The position numbers and the translations under genes are program-made. Below, in pieces: positions 47,121-59,107 of a stretch of DNA of 64,000 nt. This stretch comes from Sinotaia quadrata (Eukaryota > Mollusca > Gastropoda > Architaenioglossa > Viviparidae): positions 48,059,891-48,123,890 of the forward strand of contig CM054179.1 in assembly GCA_028829895.1 (NCBI GenBank), in the 5' to 3' direction. Within the stretch, counting starts at the first letter, position 1. Each line of letters opens with the position of its first letter. The notes under the pieces were generated by a model. The model saw only the letters and a list, made by a program, of their open reading frames with translations. It did not search any database and was not told the DNA's origin.

Positions 47121-48024
47121 TCTTGTGCATTCATTACTCAGAGTTCTCTCCCACCATCTGCACTTGTCTGTGTCACGTGATAGTGAAGAGTAGTTTAGAT
47201 TCCAAGAAGAAGCAGAGAGAAAAAATGGTTTATTTCGTATTTGTGACAATCTGAAATAATGCTGGTACCCAGCGACTCTATTACTTCTGTCAGCTTCTAA
47301 AGAAAAAAATTGTTAATTGTGAGTAGAGGACCTAGATCTTAAATGCGCATGTAAACATACTTACGTCACTTTCTGGATTTATAGAGGTCGTTTGCATTTT
47401 CTTTTTGTTTTCTTTGACCCGAGGAAGGATGGGGGCATAAAAAGGAAAGTGAAGTTTGCATAGACTTTCGTAGATCAGTTTTTTGAGAATGAATTTGATT
47501 TGGGGTCAAGACTCTTGACCAGGGTGAAAGACTAAAACTGACACTGTGTTTCATCATCAGCGAATATTACAATAGCAGGCTGAATATGGGATTGAGTTGA
47601 CCCGTTTAGTGTAGTACACAGTAATGTAGAAGAACAGTGAGAATAAAATGTTGACCAGTCTAGAATGTTTACGCTCCAAGACTGAACGTGAAGATGGCTT
47701 GACCAATCAGCGACTGACTGCGCCAAGTGTAATGGTCAGGATGTTATGGGTATAGCTGTACTTGGAGTGAACATTTGTATCAAGTGGCCTTTAGAAAAAA
47801 TGCCATATCGGACACAGGTTCTGGGAATATTAATGTCCTTTTATATATAAGCGAACCAATCTGATATGGAAAGATATGAAGATGATACCTGTTTAATTGA
47901 AAGACGTTATCTATCACCTAATTAATTCATTAACGCCTTGAAACCTCTTCCAGTAAACAATAAACTTAGTGTAAAACAGCAGACTCACATTTGTCATTCA
48001 CGTAAATCAAAGTAATATAGATGT
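47121..48024. other. Unique sequence, no gene recognised
   Basis: Short frames of about 63 codons occur on the minus strand without recognisable content. Confidence 0.45.
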
Positions 48025-48500
48025 TACCAAAGCGTGATAGTGGATTGATAAGACAATCATTAAATGTTACCAAAGCATGCCATGACAATTGATAGAACAA
48101 TCATTTTCTGTTACCAAAACATGCCATGACAGAGCAATCATTTTCTGCTACCAAACTTTTCCATGACAATTAATTGAATAATCATTTTGTTATCAAAGCA
48201 AGTCGTGACAAGTGACAGAACAATCGATTTCAGTTACCAAAACAGGCCATGACAATTGATGAAACAACCATTTTCTGTTACAAAATCAGTCCATGACAAT
48301 TGATAGAACTACCATTTTCTGCTACCTAAATAGGCCATGACAATTGATAGAACAATCATTTTCTGTTATTAAAACATAACACAGCTTTGATAGGACAGTC
48401 ATTTATTGATACCAAAGCACGACGGGACTTTGATAGAGCAATATATTACTATTAACAAAGCATGACAGACTTGGAGCAATATATTACTTTTCACAAAGCA
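48025..48500. repeat. Degenerate 35-50 bp minisatellite, about 10 copies
   Basis: The unit contains GCCATGACAATTGATAGAAC, AATCATTTTCTGTTACC and AAAACA. Lengths vary through small deletions. Confidence 0.92.
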
Positions 48501-48518
48501 TGACTGGATTTAGAACAC

Positions 48519-48775
48519 TTTTCCTCACATTAATAATGTTGTTATTCGTAGAATAGTACTTCACATTAATAATGTTGTTATACGTAGAATAGTACTTCAC
48601 ATTAATAATGTTGTTATTCGTAGAATAGTACTTCACATTAATAATGTTGTTATACGTAGAATAGTACTTCACATTAATAATGTTGTTATACGTAGAATAG
48701 TACTTCACATTAATAATGTTGTTATACGTAAAATAGTACTTCACATTAATAATGTTGTTATACGTAGAATAGTAC
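48519..48775. repeat. 36-bp minisatellite, 7 copies
   Basis: The unit is ACTTCACATTAATAATGTTG plus TTATACGTAGAATAGT. CATTAATAATG is nearly palindromic. TTATTCGT variants mark copies 1 and 3. The 12-codon minus-strand repeat is an artefact. Confidence 0.97.
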
Positions 48776-48869
48776 TTTCGCGTTGCCTTAACATATATGA
48801 CGAGACCTATAGGAGAGACAATTTTACCGAAGTATAATAACTAAACTTATATACGTCTTTCTTTCTGTC

Positions 48870-49095
48870 ATGTCAGAGATATGTCAGTCTTTCTATGTCA
48901 TATATGATATACGTCAGTCTTTCTATGTCATATCTGATATACGTCAGACAGAAACTCTGAAAAAACTCTATGTCATGATTGAGAGAAGTCAGTCTTTCTA
49001 TGTCATGATTGAGATATGTCAGTCCTTCTATGGCATGTCTGTGATACATCAGTCTTTCATTGTCACAACTGAGACACCGGTCTTTCTACGTCACA
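48870..49095. repeat. About 30-33 bp minisatellite, 7 copies
   Basis: The words CAGTCTTTCTATGTCAT and TGAGATATG or TGATATACG recur. It is the third array within 1.1 kb. Confidence 0.92.
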
Positions 49096-49966
49096 TCTAA
49101 CTAGAAAGTAATTTTCTTTATAAACAATTTTCCAAACTTAGGAAGACTCGTCACTTCAAAACAGTTTTCGCTCACCTTTGTCGACAGAGTAACATTTTCT
49201 CTACTGCTAAATTTTGCTGCAAAGCGATGCGGCAGACTTTGCAGCTCTTATGCTTACAGACTTCAGTGTACTGGTTCCCCATTCCAACAGATCCTTCCTG
49301 GTCACTTGTATGGTCTCGTGATCGGTTAGGTTAAGTGCTGTAAGAAACACCAAGTTAAATTTTAACAAAACTATAGCGGATCACAGTGAGTAGGCTTGAA
49401 TTTGGTCAAACACTTCTCATCATCGTCACTGACTTCACAAACATCTACTCTGTTTACATTAACTTTGGCAGCTAGTTAAACTTGCCCCTCGTGTAATGCG
49501 TTACAATGTTATCATCAGCTTATGCGACACCAAATGTTACTTATTATTTTTATTGATATTAATAAATTGGAATGTTACTTATTACTTTTATTGATATTAA
49601 TAAATTGTAATGTTTCCTTTAATGTAAACACACGAAATGTAATATTAGTTATTGTGCTTGTGTATTTCATTATTGCGATATTACAAAATTATTACATTAA
49701 TATTGAACACACATCAACTCATATTTCTAAATAAATATATATTGAAAGAAATGCTTTATTTAGCAATAAAACTTGCTATATTTTATTAGTATAATTTAAA
49801 ATAAAATATAATTATCTCTAAAGTCTAGACGTTCAGATTACCAATTCAGCCAACTCAAAGAAAGAAAGAAAACACCCTTTCAATGAAGTATTTCATAACT
49901 ACAATAATTTAAAAGAAAATAACTCATGTATACACACATGCACACACACAAACACACAAGCAAGTA

Positions 49967-50012
<46 letters not shown>

Positions 50013-50599
50013 CATACACATACACAAAGCAAATTTCGTAGTAAATTTCTGGCAAAATATTAACCGACTGTTTGTTTAACATCTCTCGCCTGGCTGGGTT
50101 GAAGATCTCCATGTCGACAAGAGGACGTCATAGACTGTACACGGTAGAGCAGTGAAGTGAATATGTTTTGACATGGCGAACGAAACGATAGTAATATTGA
50201 GTTTATCTTTCTGTAGACTGGAAGAAAGCCCCCTCTTACATTTTCTCATGGGTGTCTATTGAGGTGCAATTTACAGCGGTCTCGATGACGCTTTTTGCGG
50301 ACATTGTCCCTCAAGGTTTCGTGTGGCCTTAAAATAATGACCTTGGAGCACTGGCCTCAGAATGGCTTGAGTACTGAGTGTGACCTTTGTTCTTATCTGT
50401 ATTATTCATAGTGTGTTTTTAAATGTTGTGTTATATTTTGTATGATGCTTTAAAAATATATGCTTTATATACAGCCCTTGATAGATTTTCTTTTCTTTTA
50501 AAGGTATTTAAAAAGAATTACTTAGTAAAAGATAAATGTGATTATTTTTTATGTTTAGACCCATGTTAAATGTTGCAAACATTACATTTGATTGAATGT
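49096..50599. other. Unique sequence; short duplication and CA run
   Basis: A 41-bp direct duplication lies at about 49538-49612 (TTACTTATTATTTTTATTGA words). A CA run is at 49968-50010. No gene is recognised. Confidence 0.55.
49968..50010. repeat. (CA)n microsatellite
   Basis: About 21 pure CA units with looser CA-rich DNA to the left. Confidence 0.97.
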
Positions 50600-51130
50600 A
50601 TTTCAGTATTCTTAAATGTTACTAGTTCTACACTTTGTACAATATATTTCAGTAGTGTTAAAATGTTACTAGTTATACACTTTGTACAATATATTTCAGT
50701 AGTGTTAAAATATTACTAGTTATACACTTTGTACAATATATTTCAGTTAGTGTTAAAATGTTACTAGTTCTATACTTTGTACAATATATTTCAGTTAGTG
50801 TTAAAATGTTACTAGTTCTATACTTTGTACAATATATTTCAGTAGTGTTAAAATGTTACTAGTTATAAACTTTGTACAATATATTTCAGTAGTGTTAAAA
50901 TATTACTAGTTATACACTTTGTGAATACATTTTAGTGGTGTTTAAATATTACTAGTTATACACTTTGTGAGTATATTTTAGTAGTGTTAAAATATTACTA
51001 GTTATATATTTTGTGAGTATATTTTAGTAGTGTTAAAATGTTACTAATTGTACACTATGTGCAATATATTACAAATGCTTTAATGTTACTAGTAATACAT
51101 TTTGTGGAATATATTTTAAACGTGTTAAGT
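50600..51130. repeat. 47-bp minisatellite, about 11 copies
   Basis: The unit contains AGTGTTAAAATGTTACTAGT, TATACACTTTGTACAATA and TATTTCAGT. The left seven copies are regular and the right ones drift (TGTGAGTATATTTTAGT). Confidence 0.95.
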
Positions 51131-51484
51131 TTCACCGTTTTGTGAAATGTATTTTAGATGTGTTAATTGTTCCCAGTAATAATAGTATTTCATTATTTAG
51201 AAATGTTATTAGCATTAAATTTGGTGAATTGAACTGACGTGTTCAATGGAATGCATGTCGAGGTGTTAAATGTTATTAACATTAAATTTTGTGGAAGGCA
51301 TTTTTAGTCGATTTAAATGTTGCCAGTTTTGTTTTCCTAGAAATGTGTTGAGAAATGTGAAATATGTTATAGACACAAGAAATTTGTATGGTATTACATT
51401 TTGTGGAATTTGTAATAGAGAAATCCAATGAAGCTTATTTTAAATGTTATGATGAGACATGTATTAGATAATACTGGCAAGATA
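51131..51484. repeat. Decayed continuation of the 47-bp family
   Basis: AAATGTTA and TTTTGTGGAA words continue at irregular spacing, grading the 47-bp array into the next one. Confidence 0.6.
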
Positions 51485-51489
51485 TTTCT

Positions 51490-51765
51490 TAAAATGTTAG
51501 GTGTAATGTTAAATGTTCCAAGGTATTGATAATTTTATGGTATTTTGTAAAATACGTTAGGTGTAATGTTAAATGTTCCAAGTTATTGATAATTTTATGG
51601 TATTTTGTAAAATACGTTAGGTGTAATGTTAAATATTCCAAGGTATTGATAATTTTATGGTATTTTGTAAAATACGTTAGGTGTAATGTTAAATGTTCCA
51701 AGTTATTGATAATACTAGCATGATGTTTCTTAAAATACGTTAGGTGTAATGTTAAATATTATACG
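51490..51765. repeat. 60-bp minisatellite, 4-5 copies
   Basis: The unit contains CGTTAGGTGTAATGTTAAAT, GTTCCAAG, TATTGATAATTTTATGG and TATTTTGTAAAATA. Copies alternate CCAAGG and CCAAGT. The 20-codon unit leaves both strands open, an artefact. Confidence 0.96.
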
Positions 51766-52264
51766 GTATAGATATGTTACATGTTTCATACTTGTAAGAA
51801 ACAATTTATAAGGACGTGTTTAGATTGTAGAAATGTTGCAAGTGTTAACTTTATATTTTGTTTTGTGTTAAGATTCCTTTCTTGGGGAATTAAACGCTAC
51901 AGATTTAAAATTTATATTTTGTTCTGAGTTAGGTTGCTTTGAAACAAATGTTACAAGGACTACAGCCAGGGGTTCTTAACCTGGGGTCCAGGATGGCTTG
52001 AGGCTTCCTTCCCAAACTCGATAAGACGCTATAGTATTAGCTGTCGTGTTTGTACCAACAGTTGTCAATTATGTACCTCAGTTCCCAGTTAAAAAAATGT
52101 TTTATAGAATAATAGTTAGCCATTAAATACTAAAAATATTCAATTTAAATATTAAATAAAGTATGTGTCTTACATTAAAATATTCCGTGAATTGTCTGAA
52201 ATAGAGGAATGAAATACTCCATTGCATAATTGGGATAACTGAATCAAACTGGAATTATAGTGAC
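51766..52264. other. AT-rich sequence with a possible hAT end
   Basis: Apart from the hAT-like terminus near 51967 nothing is recognised. Confidence 0.45.
51967..51990 (+). mobile_element. Possible truncated hAT-type terminus
   Basis: CAGGGGTTCTTAACCTGGGG resembles the terminal sequence of many hAT elements (CAGnGGTTCT-type with an internal hairpin). I found no matching inverted end or 8-base duplication downstream, so only one end may survive. Confidence 0.35.
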
Positions 52265-52565
52265 TATGTAGCCGTTTTCTATGGTTGTATACCCGTTTTC
52301 TATGATGGTAGCCGTTTCCATGATTGTGGCCGTTTTTTTATAGTGGTAGCCGTTTTCCATAACTGTAGCCGTTTTTCATAACTGTAGCCGTTTTCAATGA
52401 ATGTAGCAATTTTCCACGACTATAGCCGTTTCCAATATTTTATTCGTTTTCCATGACTGTAGCCGTTTTTTTATGATATTAACCGTTTTCCATGACTATA
52501 GCAATTTGCTATGACGTAAGCCATTTTCCATGACTGCAGCCTTTTTCTATGATTCTATGATTGTA
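52265..52565. repeat. About 21-bp minisatellite, about 14 copies
   Basis: The unit is GTAGCCGTTTTCCATGACT plus 2-3 bases, with many small length changes (TTTTTTATG, TTTCTATG). Confidence 0.92.
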
Positions 52566-52770
52566 GCGGCTGTCTTTGATCTGGAAAGGTCAGAGGTGGG
52601 TACAAGAAAGCATATGGTTTCGATCGTTTGAAAGGATTTTTCAGAGCTGAGTTCAACAATGCTGTAAGCTCCTGAAACACTGTCCAGTGTACCCCACAAC
52701 AATGTCGTACCGTAAGAGGAAGCAGGTATACCTGATGTCATGATCAAGAATTATTGCATGGCGTACAACC

Positions 52771-53180
52771 ACTTATAATATGGAGAATTGTGTGATTACG
52801 TACTGATATTTACATGTAATGCTCCACATACAAGTTCCACTTATAATATGGAGAATTGTGTTATTACGTACTGATATTTACATGTAATGCTCCACATACA
52901 AGTTCCACTTATAATATGGAGAATTGTGTTATTACGTACTGATATTTACATGTAATGCTCCACATACAAGTTCCACTTATAATATGGAGAATCGTGTGAT
53001 TACGTACTGATATTTATATATAACGATCCACCTAGGAAGTTTCACTTATAATGTGGAGAATCGTCTTATTACGTACTTGTATTTATATGTAATGTTCCAC
53101 ACAAAAGTTCCACTTATAATATGGAGAAGCTTGTGATATTACGTACTGATAATTATATGCAATGCTCAACACAGAAGTTC
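52771..53180. repeat. 68-bp minisatellite, 6 copies
   Basis: ACTTATAATATGGAGAATTG starts at 52771, 52839, 52907 and 52975, with two more diverged copies after. TACGTACTGATATTTACATG and CTCCACATACAAGTTCC follow in each. The first three full copies are almost identical. Confidence 0.96.
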
Positions 53181-53646
53181 CATTTTCGATACCGAGATGG
53201 TTAGTGATAGTGCGAACCATCAAGTTAATGTGAAGCCAATGACAGATTGTAGTACGACGGATCTTGCCAGTGTGACCGAGAAGGAAGTCAGGCCAATCAG
53301 TCGGACATACTGCTTGAAAGCGGGGTGCACGTCGCTGCATTACGTACGTTCGAGAGGGGATGAAACGATGTCCGAGCATGTCCTCTACTTCCCAAGTGGC
53401 TTTGCACATCCTCCCGTGAGGGATTAAGACTGTGCTGTCGTTGGAGGGGAGGTGGAGGTGGAGTCAAGCTGTGACACTTCTACGCAAAGCAGTTCTTTTC
53501 TTTGAAGATTATGTGAAAGCTTTTTGAAATTGTCATCTTCAAAGAGTAGAGTACTCCCAGGAGAAATATGTTTCGGTAGGGTGTTTTTTTTTTCATTTTC
53601 TGCTTCAAGTTCAAGTTAAAGTTCTGCTTTGTTCCAGTGGAAGTCA

Positions 53647-53677
<31 letters not shown>

Positions 53678-54014
53678 TGTGTGTTGTTTTGTTCCCGGGA
53701 CTTCCACCGTGTCGTTGGCGATTAGGTTTTCAAACGGATGAACGGTTATGTCCCTTTAATGCAATGCAGCTGCTCTTGCCTTTAGTCACTAGGAAAGAGT
53801 TGTATGCCCTTTACATGTTTACCCCAGTAAAACAGACGTCTTCCTTCAGTTCTGACCAATCAGTTCTCAATCTGCGGGATTGGTGACAATCAGGAGAGTG
53901 CTTTCAAGAACTAATGAGTGCCGCTGTTTAGAGAAGACCGATTGCTTCCCTGAAAATGACATGTCAGTTCTAAAACGGATTACTACTTTCTCGTCATTAT
54001 TCCTGTCTAGTGAC

Positions 54015-54015
<1 letters not shown>
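53181..54015. other. Unique sequence; GC-balanced block and Z-type tract
   Basis: 53190-53440 is GC-balanced with opposing frames of 76 (plus) and 108 (minus) codons, neither recognised. An alternating GC/GT tract follows at 53646-53684. Confidence 0.4.
53646..53684. repeat. (GC)n(GT)n alternating purine-pyrimidine tract
   Basis: About 8 GC units pass directly into about 11 GT units, 39 bases without a break in alternation. Such tracts are classic Z-DNA formers. Confidence 0.95.

Positions 54016-54016
<1 letters not shown>

Positions 54017-54077
<61 letters not shown>
54017..54077. repeat. (TTTC)n microsatellite
   Basis: About 15 pure units, a homopyrimidine tract. Confidence 0.98.
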
Positions 54078-54744
54078 TAATACTTAATTTCCAGATAAGA
54101 GCAAGAACTAATGAAAACCAAATGTCAGATATAATATTTATGCAATGGCACTGCGCAGTGCTAACAGTGTTTGTTAGCGTGAACAAGTGAAAGAAGTTTT
54201 ATGACACAATAACTGTTTATTTCTCAAGTCCAGTAAGAATGAAGATTAAATTATTTTTCTTCGATAATTCTCAGTAAATTTCAGTTACAGATAAATGTCT
54301 TCCAGAGATTTAAGAGGGCTGTTTATAGCACGTGGTTCAATACTGTATTATATAGAGTTTGCTGTTCATTGTAATTGTTCAGGCTTTGGCTGTTAAGATC
54401 TAGTTGCATCCTTTACGTATGTGTACTGGGGCGATTACTTTTTCTTGGATGTGCAGTAGCAGCGTCTTGTCGGAGGTGAAGATTATGCTGGTAATTAACT
54501 ATCCAGACTTACTCCTTACATTCAGTTCTATATTTTTTTTTTCACGCGATGTATAGTGATAATCAACACCACCACCCTCCCTCCACCTTCGTGCCCTAAA
54601 TCGACATTGTGAGAAATCAAACATTTGTTAATGTCGCCATATGAATGACAGTGTCGGTGTTTATATTCTGGTCCATATTTTTACTTCTTCCCCTCCCAGG
54701 TGCGTAAGCTGTTTCCATGGCAAATAATAATAATAAAAATTAAA
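54078..54744. other. Unique sequence, no gene recognised
   Basis: AT-rich with an AATAATAATAATAAAA patch immediately before the 81-bp array. Confidence 0.5.
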
Positions 54745-55240
54745 ACTGTGTCAAGACTTTAATTATGCTCCAGCGATTTGTAATACTGAAATACACATCT
54801 ATAACTGATAAGAAAATACAGAACAACTGTGTCAAGACTTTAATTATGCTCCAGAGATATGTAATACTGAAATACACATCTATAACTGATAAGAAAATAC
54901 AGAACAACTGTGTCAAGACTTTAATTATGCTCCAGAGATATGTAATACTGAAATACACATCTATAACTGATAAGAAAATACAGAACAACTGTGTCAAGAC
55001 TTTAATTATGCTCCAGAGATATGTAATACTGAAATACACATCTATAACTGATAAGAAAATACAGAACAACTGTGTCAAGACTTTAATTATGCTCCAGAGA
55101 TATGTAATACTGAAATACACATCTATAACTGATAAGAAAATACAGAACAACTGTGTCAAGACTTTAATTATGCTCCAGAGATATGTAATACTGAAATACA
55201 CATCTATAACTGATAAGAAAATACAGAACAACTGTGAAGT
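54745..55240. repeat. 81-bp minisatellite, 6 near-identical copies
   Basis: ACTGTGTCAAGACTTTAATT starts at 54745, 54826, 54907, 54988, 55069 and 55150. Copies 2-6 look identical by eye. The first differs at CAGCGATTTG versus CAGAGATATG. The 27-codon period leaves long open frames on both strands (162 and 169 codons), an effect of period and uniformity, not evidence of a protein. Confidence 0.98.
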
Positions 55241-55990
55241 AAGTGACAATTGAATATTTAAGAAAGACCCAAGTCCTAATTAACTACGGACATATTTCAA
55301 GAAAGTACACCTGACTTAATTACAAGATGCTGCAGACCGGCCTGTTTTAATGCTGAATTAAACACTTGTAATAAGGAAATATGTTGCGTTTTAAAGCTAC
55401 ACTCTTAGTAACGCTAACATTGACAGTAAACGACATTTATTTCAGGAAGAATGTTTAAATCAGTCAGATACACAATAGTATGGGATAAAAATGTAGAGAG
55501 CTGACTTTAATTTAGAAATAAATCTAACACACTTGAACTAAAAATTAAAGTCAAATATTATTTTTTTTAAAACATATTAAGAGCAAACAAGATTCAGATT
55601 GAACCGTACATTTAATAGGAGTAAGTCTGACAGTCTACTGGAGCTGATACAAATAAAATTAAACTTGCAGATAAATAAAGTTTAACACTGACCATCTTTA
55701 ACAATGCGTGTGTGTGCGCTCATGCGTGTTAATTAATTATATATGTAATAACTGTCAAAAGTTGTAAGTTTGAACAAAGTTAATATATCTGAAATATTAT
55801 TAATAATAATACAAAAACTCACTTGTAAATATATTGCTTTATCTATATTGATTTAGTGCACATAACGGGCTATAAGTAATTACAATACAAATATAAATAC
55901 TACAGAAGCCATCAAGAATGCTAATCGCTCACAAAATGCGACAATCAACGTACATGACTATGAATGAGTCGCTAGTTACATGAAAGTGAC
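55241..55990. other. AT-rich unique sequence
   Basis: No array, gene or RNA is seen. Confidence 0.5.
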
Positions 55991-55993
55991 CTT

Positions 55994-56308
55994 GATCTAC
56001 ATAAAATGAGTGACGTCCAATTGTCAATGATCTACATAAAATAAGTGACGTCCAATTGTCAATGATCTACATAAAATTAGTGACGTCCAATTGTCAATGA
56101 TCTACATAAAATTAATGACGTCCAATTGTCAATGATCTACATAAAATTAGTGACGTCCAATTGTCAATGATCTACATAAAATTAGTGACGTCCAATTGTC
56201 AATGATCTACATAAAATTAATGACGTCCAATTGTCAATGATCTACATAAAATTAGTGACGTCCAATTGTCAAAGATCTACATAAAATTATCAATTTAACG
56301 TGACTATG
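55994..56308. repeat. 35-bp minisatellite, 9 copies
   Basis: GATCTACATAAAATTAGTGA starts at 55994 and every 35 bases to 56274, each followed by CGTCCAATTGTCAAT. It shares its GATCTACATAAAATTA core with the following array. Confidence 0.97.
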
Positions 56309-56815
56309 AACGAGTTGTTAAAAACGTCAAAGTGACAATGATCTACATAAAATTATCAACTAACGTGACTATGTGTGAATCGTTAGTGACGCCAAAGTGA
56401 CATTGATCTACATAAAATTATCAATTACCTTGACTATGAATACGTCGTTAATGACGTCAAAGTGACAATTATCTACTTAAAACTATCCACTAACATGAAT
56501 ATGAATGAGTTGTTAGAGTCGTCAAAGAGATATTGATCTACGTAAAATTATCAACTAACGTGACTATAAATGAGTTGTTAGAGACGTCAAAGTGACATAT
56601 ACAAACATTATCAACTAGCGTGATTGTAAATAAGTCGTTAGTGACGTCAAAGTGACATCTACATAAAATTATCAAAAAAACGTGACTATGAATGAGTTGT
56701 TATAGACGTCAATTAACATCTACATAAAATTATCAATTAACCTGACTATGAATAAGTTGTTAGTGACGTCACAGTGACATCTGCATAAAATTATCAACAA
56801 AAGTGACCTTGAATG
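56274..56815. repeat. About 65-bp minisatellite with CRE motifs, about 8 copies
   Basis: Core starts at 56274, 56340, 56405, 56470 and 56535, then at varying spacing. Each unit adds TCAACTAACGTGACTATGAA, GAGTTGTTAG and GACGTCAAAGTGACA to the 35-bp core. Several copies hold a full TGACGTCA (for example near 56453, 56641 and 56764). Confidence 0.93.
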
Positions 56816-56975
56816 AGCTGCTATAATATAGTATGCTATAATATGTCATGTTATGTTATGTCATGTCAATTTATATTATATTTATATTACATTATATTAT
56901 GTTTTGTTCTGTTGTGTTATATTATATATATATCTTATATTTTTATTATATTATATTATTATATTTCTTTATTGA
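56816..56975. repeat. TATTA/TATGT-rich low-complexity tract
   Basis: Short ATATTATATT and ATGTTATGTCATG words repeat irregularly. Confidence 0.8.
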
Positions 56976-57942
56976 TGTTATACCGCAACGGGTTAGAGGG
57001 TCTTGCTAATTCATTTTAGCCCTACAGTTCCTTTTGATTTCTAACTTACAAAGAAAAATAATAAAATGAAAATTTAGCTCTACTCTCTGTCGTGCTCTTT
57101 AGCGTGTGTGATTTTAATCACTTTGCACGCTGTTCACCATCCATATCGGTCAGAGCGGAATTATGTTGTGTGTGCGCACTTCACAACCTCTTGCAATTCT
57201 GTAATCGAAAACGATCGAGAGATGATTTATTACAATCTGTTTGGTATGCTGATGTCGACTGGCCATAGTTCCGTGGACAGTATTGATGGCAGGCCTCGTT
57301 GTTGTTTCCAAGTCTTGATGTTACTTTCCTTAAAGTGATTACTTCCTAAGTGCTGATACCTCTCAGCTTTATTTATGTTCATTTATCGGTGTAACTATTT
57401 CTAAGGCTTGTGGGCCAAGAAAACCTTGAAGTACTTTTCCTTCTTATCGCACGCTAGTGGATCCACACTGTTTTTAGTGTAGAGAACACTTACCAGTGAA
57501 AAGCGTTTTTGTCTGTGGAGCTGTATCATTAATGATTCTACAAATTGATGTGTGTGTGTCTCTGTGTGTGTGTGTGTCTGTCTGTCTACGTGTGTGCGTG
57601 TGTTTCTGTGTTTTCAATTCAGCATTAAAATAGGCCAGCCCGCACCAGTATATTTTCTATATATGTGAACAAAATGTCTAGAGAGAGTGAAGGTTCTAGA
57701 AGATGATCTATATTTCTTTTTTCTAATTAGTTTTGTTCTGTACGTGCGTGCGTGTGTGAATGTGTGTAGCTGTATTTAAGTGGTGGTTTGCTGTGTAATT
57801 AGTGTTTGTATAGGCAGTATCTTGCTGGTTAAACATTGTTTTACACATAGCTGATTTCGTTGAATTTAATTCAAACATAAATTATTTAGCTGTTTATTTA
57901 GGGTGTGGTGTTAACTAATCGTGTAGCACTATTGCGTTTTGT
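56976..57942. other. Unique sequence with GT patches
   Basis: GT-rich patches lie at 57550-57608 and 57741-57767. A 76-codon frame (57108-57338) is not recognised. Confidence 0.45.
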
Positions 57943-58213
57943 CCACTTTATCAGTCTCATTTTGTGCTTCACCATGCTCCTCTTATTTCTAAAACGTTTG
58001 TGTCAGTTATCCACTTTATCAGTCTCATTTTGTGCTTCACCATGCTCCTCTTATTTCTAAAACGTTTGTGTCAGTTATCCACTTTATCAGTCTCATTTTG
58101 TGCTCCACCATGCTCCTCTTATTTCTAAAACGTTTGTGTCAGTTATCCACTTTATCAGTCTCATTTTGTGCTTCACAATGCTCCTCTTATTTCTAAAACG
58201 TTTGTGTCATTTG
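57943..58213. repeat. 68-bp minisatellite, 4 copies
   Basis: CCACTTTATCAGTCTCATTT starts at 57943, 58011, 58079 and 58147, followed by TGTGCTTCACCATGCTCCTC. Only single-base differences are seen. Confidence 0.97.
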
Positions 58214-59020
58214 CGAGAAGACTAAATTCACTTTGTTACTTTTACGTCTGTATTCCTAGATCAAATTTGTGTTTCACTTTAGCGTTTGTGCAAGTAGTAA
58301 GAAGTCCACATTCGTTATTACACTACGGGTTTGTTTAAGTAGTTCAAATCCGTTATTTCATTCAAATATTTGTGCTATAATTAGTAATTCAAAATTCGTT
58401 ATGTTTTTTAATAGTAATAAGAAGTCCAAAGTCGTTATTTCACCCTACGTTGCTTAGAGTGGTAGGGCTGGCTTTTGGGTCAATTGTAGTATGGGGTCGC
58501 ATAGCACAAAAGCCTCGGCACTACGCTACTCGGTCAACAGGCAGGTAAAGTGTAAAGTGATCAAGAGATGTTCCAGAGACCAACAGAGTGCAATTTTATT
58601 ATATATAAAACCTAACGGTACATCACCCAGATGAATAAACCGACAAATATCCGTTGGCATTGAGTGTGTTCGAAACGTCATCGTTCTTTCGTTTGATTGT
58701 CTGTGAAAGAATCATAAAAATAATAAACATTTGTAAGTCACCTGTCCATATGATGAATATACACTTGCAGAAATATTCATTTATGGTAATCAATTCAAAT
58801 GGAAATCATACACAAATTACCGGAGTGGGTTACACAATTCACTCGAGAGATTCACACGAATTAACTCGTGATACATATTTGTGCTTGTAAATATAAATCA
58901 TGATACGATTATTATCGGTCAGTAGATTACTTTAAAATCTGAGAGCTAGCCGCTTGTCTGTTTTATATAGACTACAAAATAAATAAATAAACAACAGCAC
59001 GTTCACTGTTTCACGATCCA
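58214..59020. other. Decayed repeat then unique sequence
   Basis: From 58260 to 58450, AGTAATAAGAAGTCCA and TTCGTTATTTCA words recur at about 60-bp spacing. The rest has no recognised feature. Confidence 0.5.
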
Positions 59021-59107
59021 AACTCTCACTCTTTGAGCGTTGACTCTCACTCTTCGAGCGCTGACTCTCACAGTTTGAGCGTTGACTCTCACTCTTTGAG
59101 CGCTGAC
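59021..59107. repeat. 21-bp minisatellite, 4 copies
   Basis: The unit GACTCTCACTCTTTGAGCGT repeats with GTT/CGCT junction variants and one CACAGTTTG copy. Confidence 0.95.

Noticed and set aside
53083..53427. Opposing 108- and 76-codon ORFs
   Set aside because: The minus frame runs into the 68-bp minisatellite and neither product is recognisable.
54740..55253. 162- and 169-codon repeat proteins on both strands
   Set aside because: Both come from one uniform 81-bp repeat. Simultaneous openness on both strands with a period divisible by 3 is expected from the DNA repeat alone.
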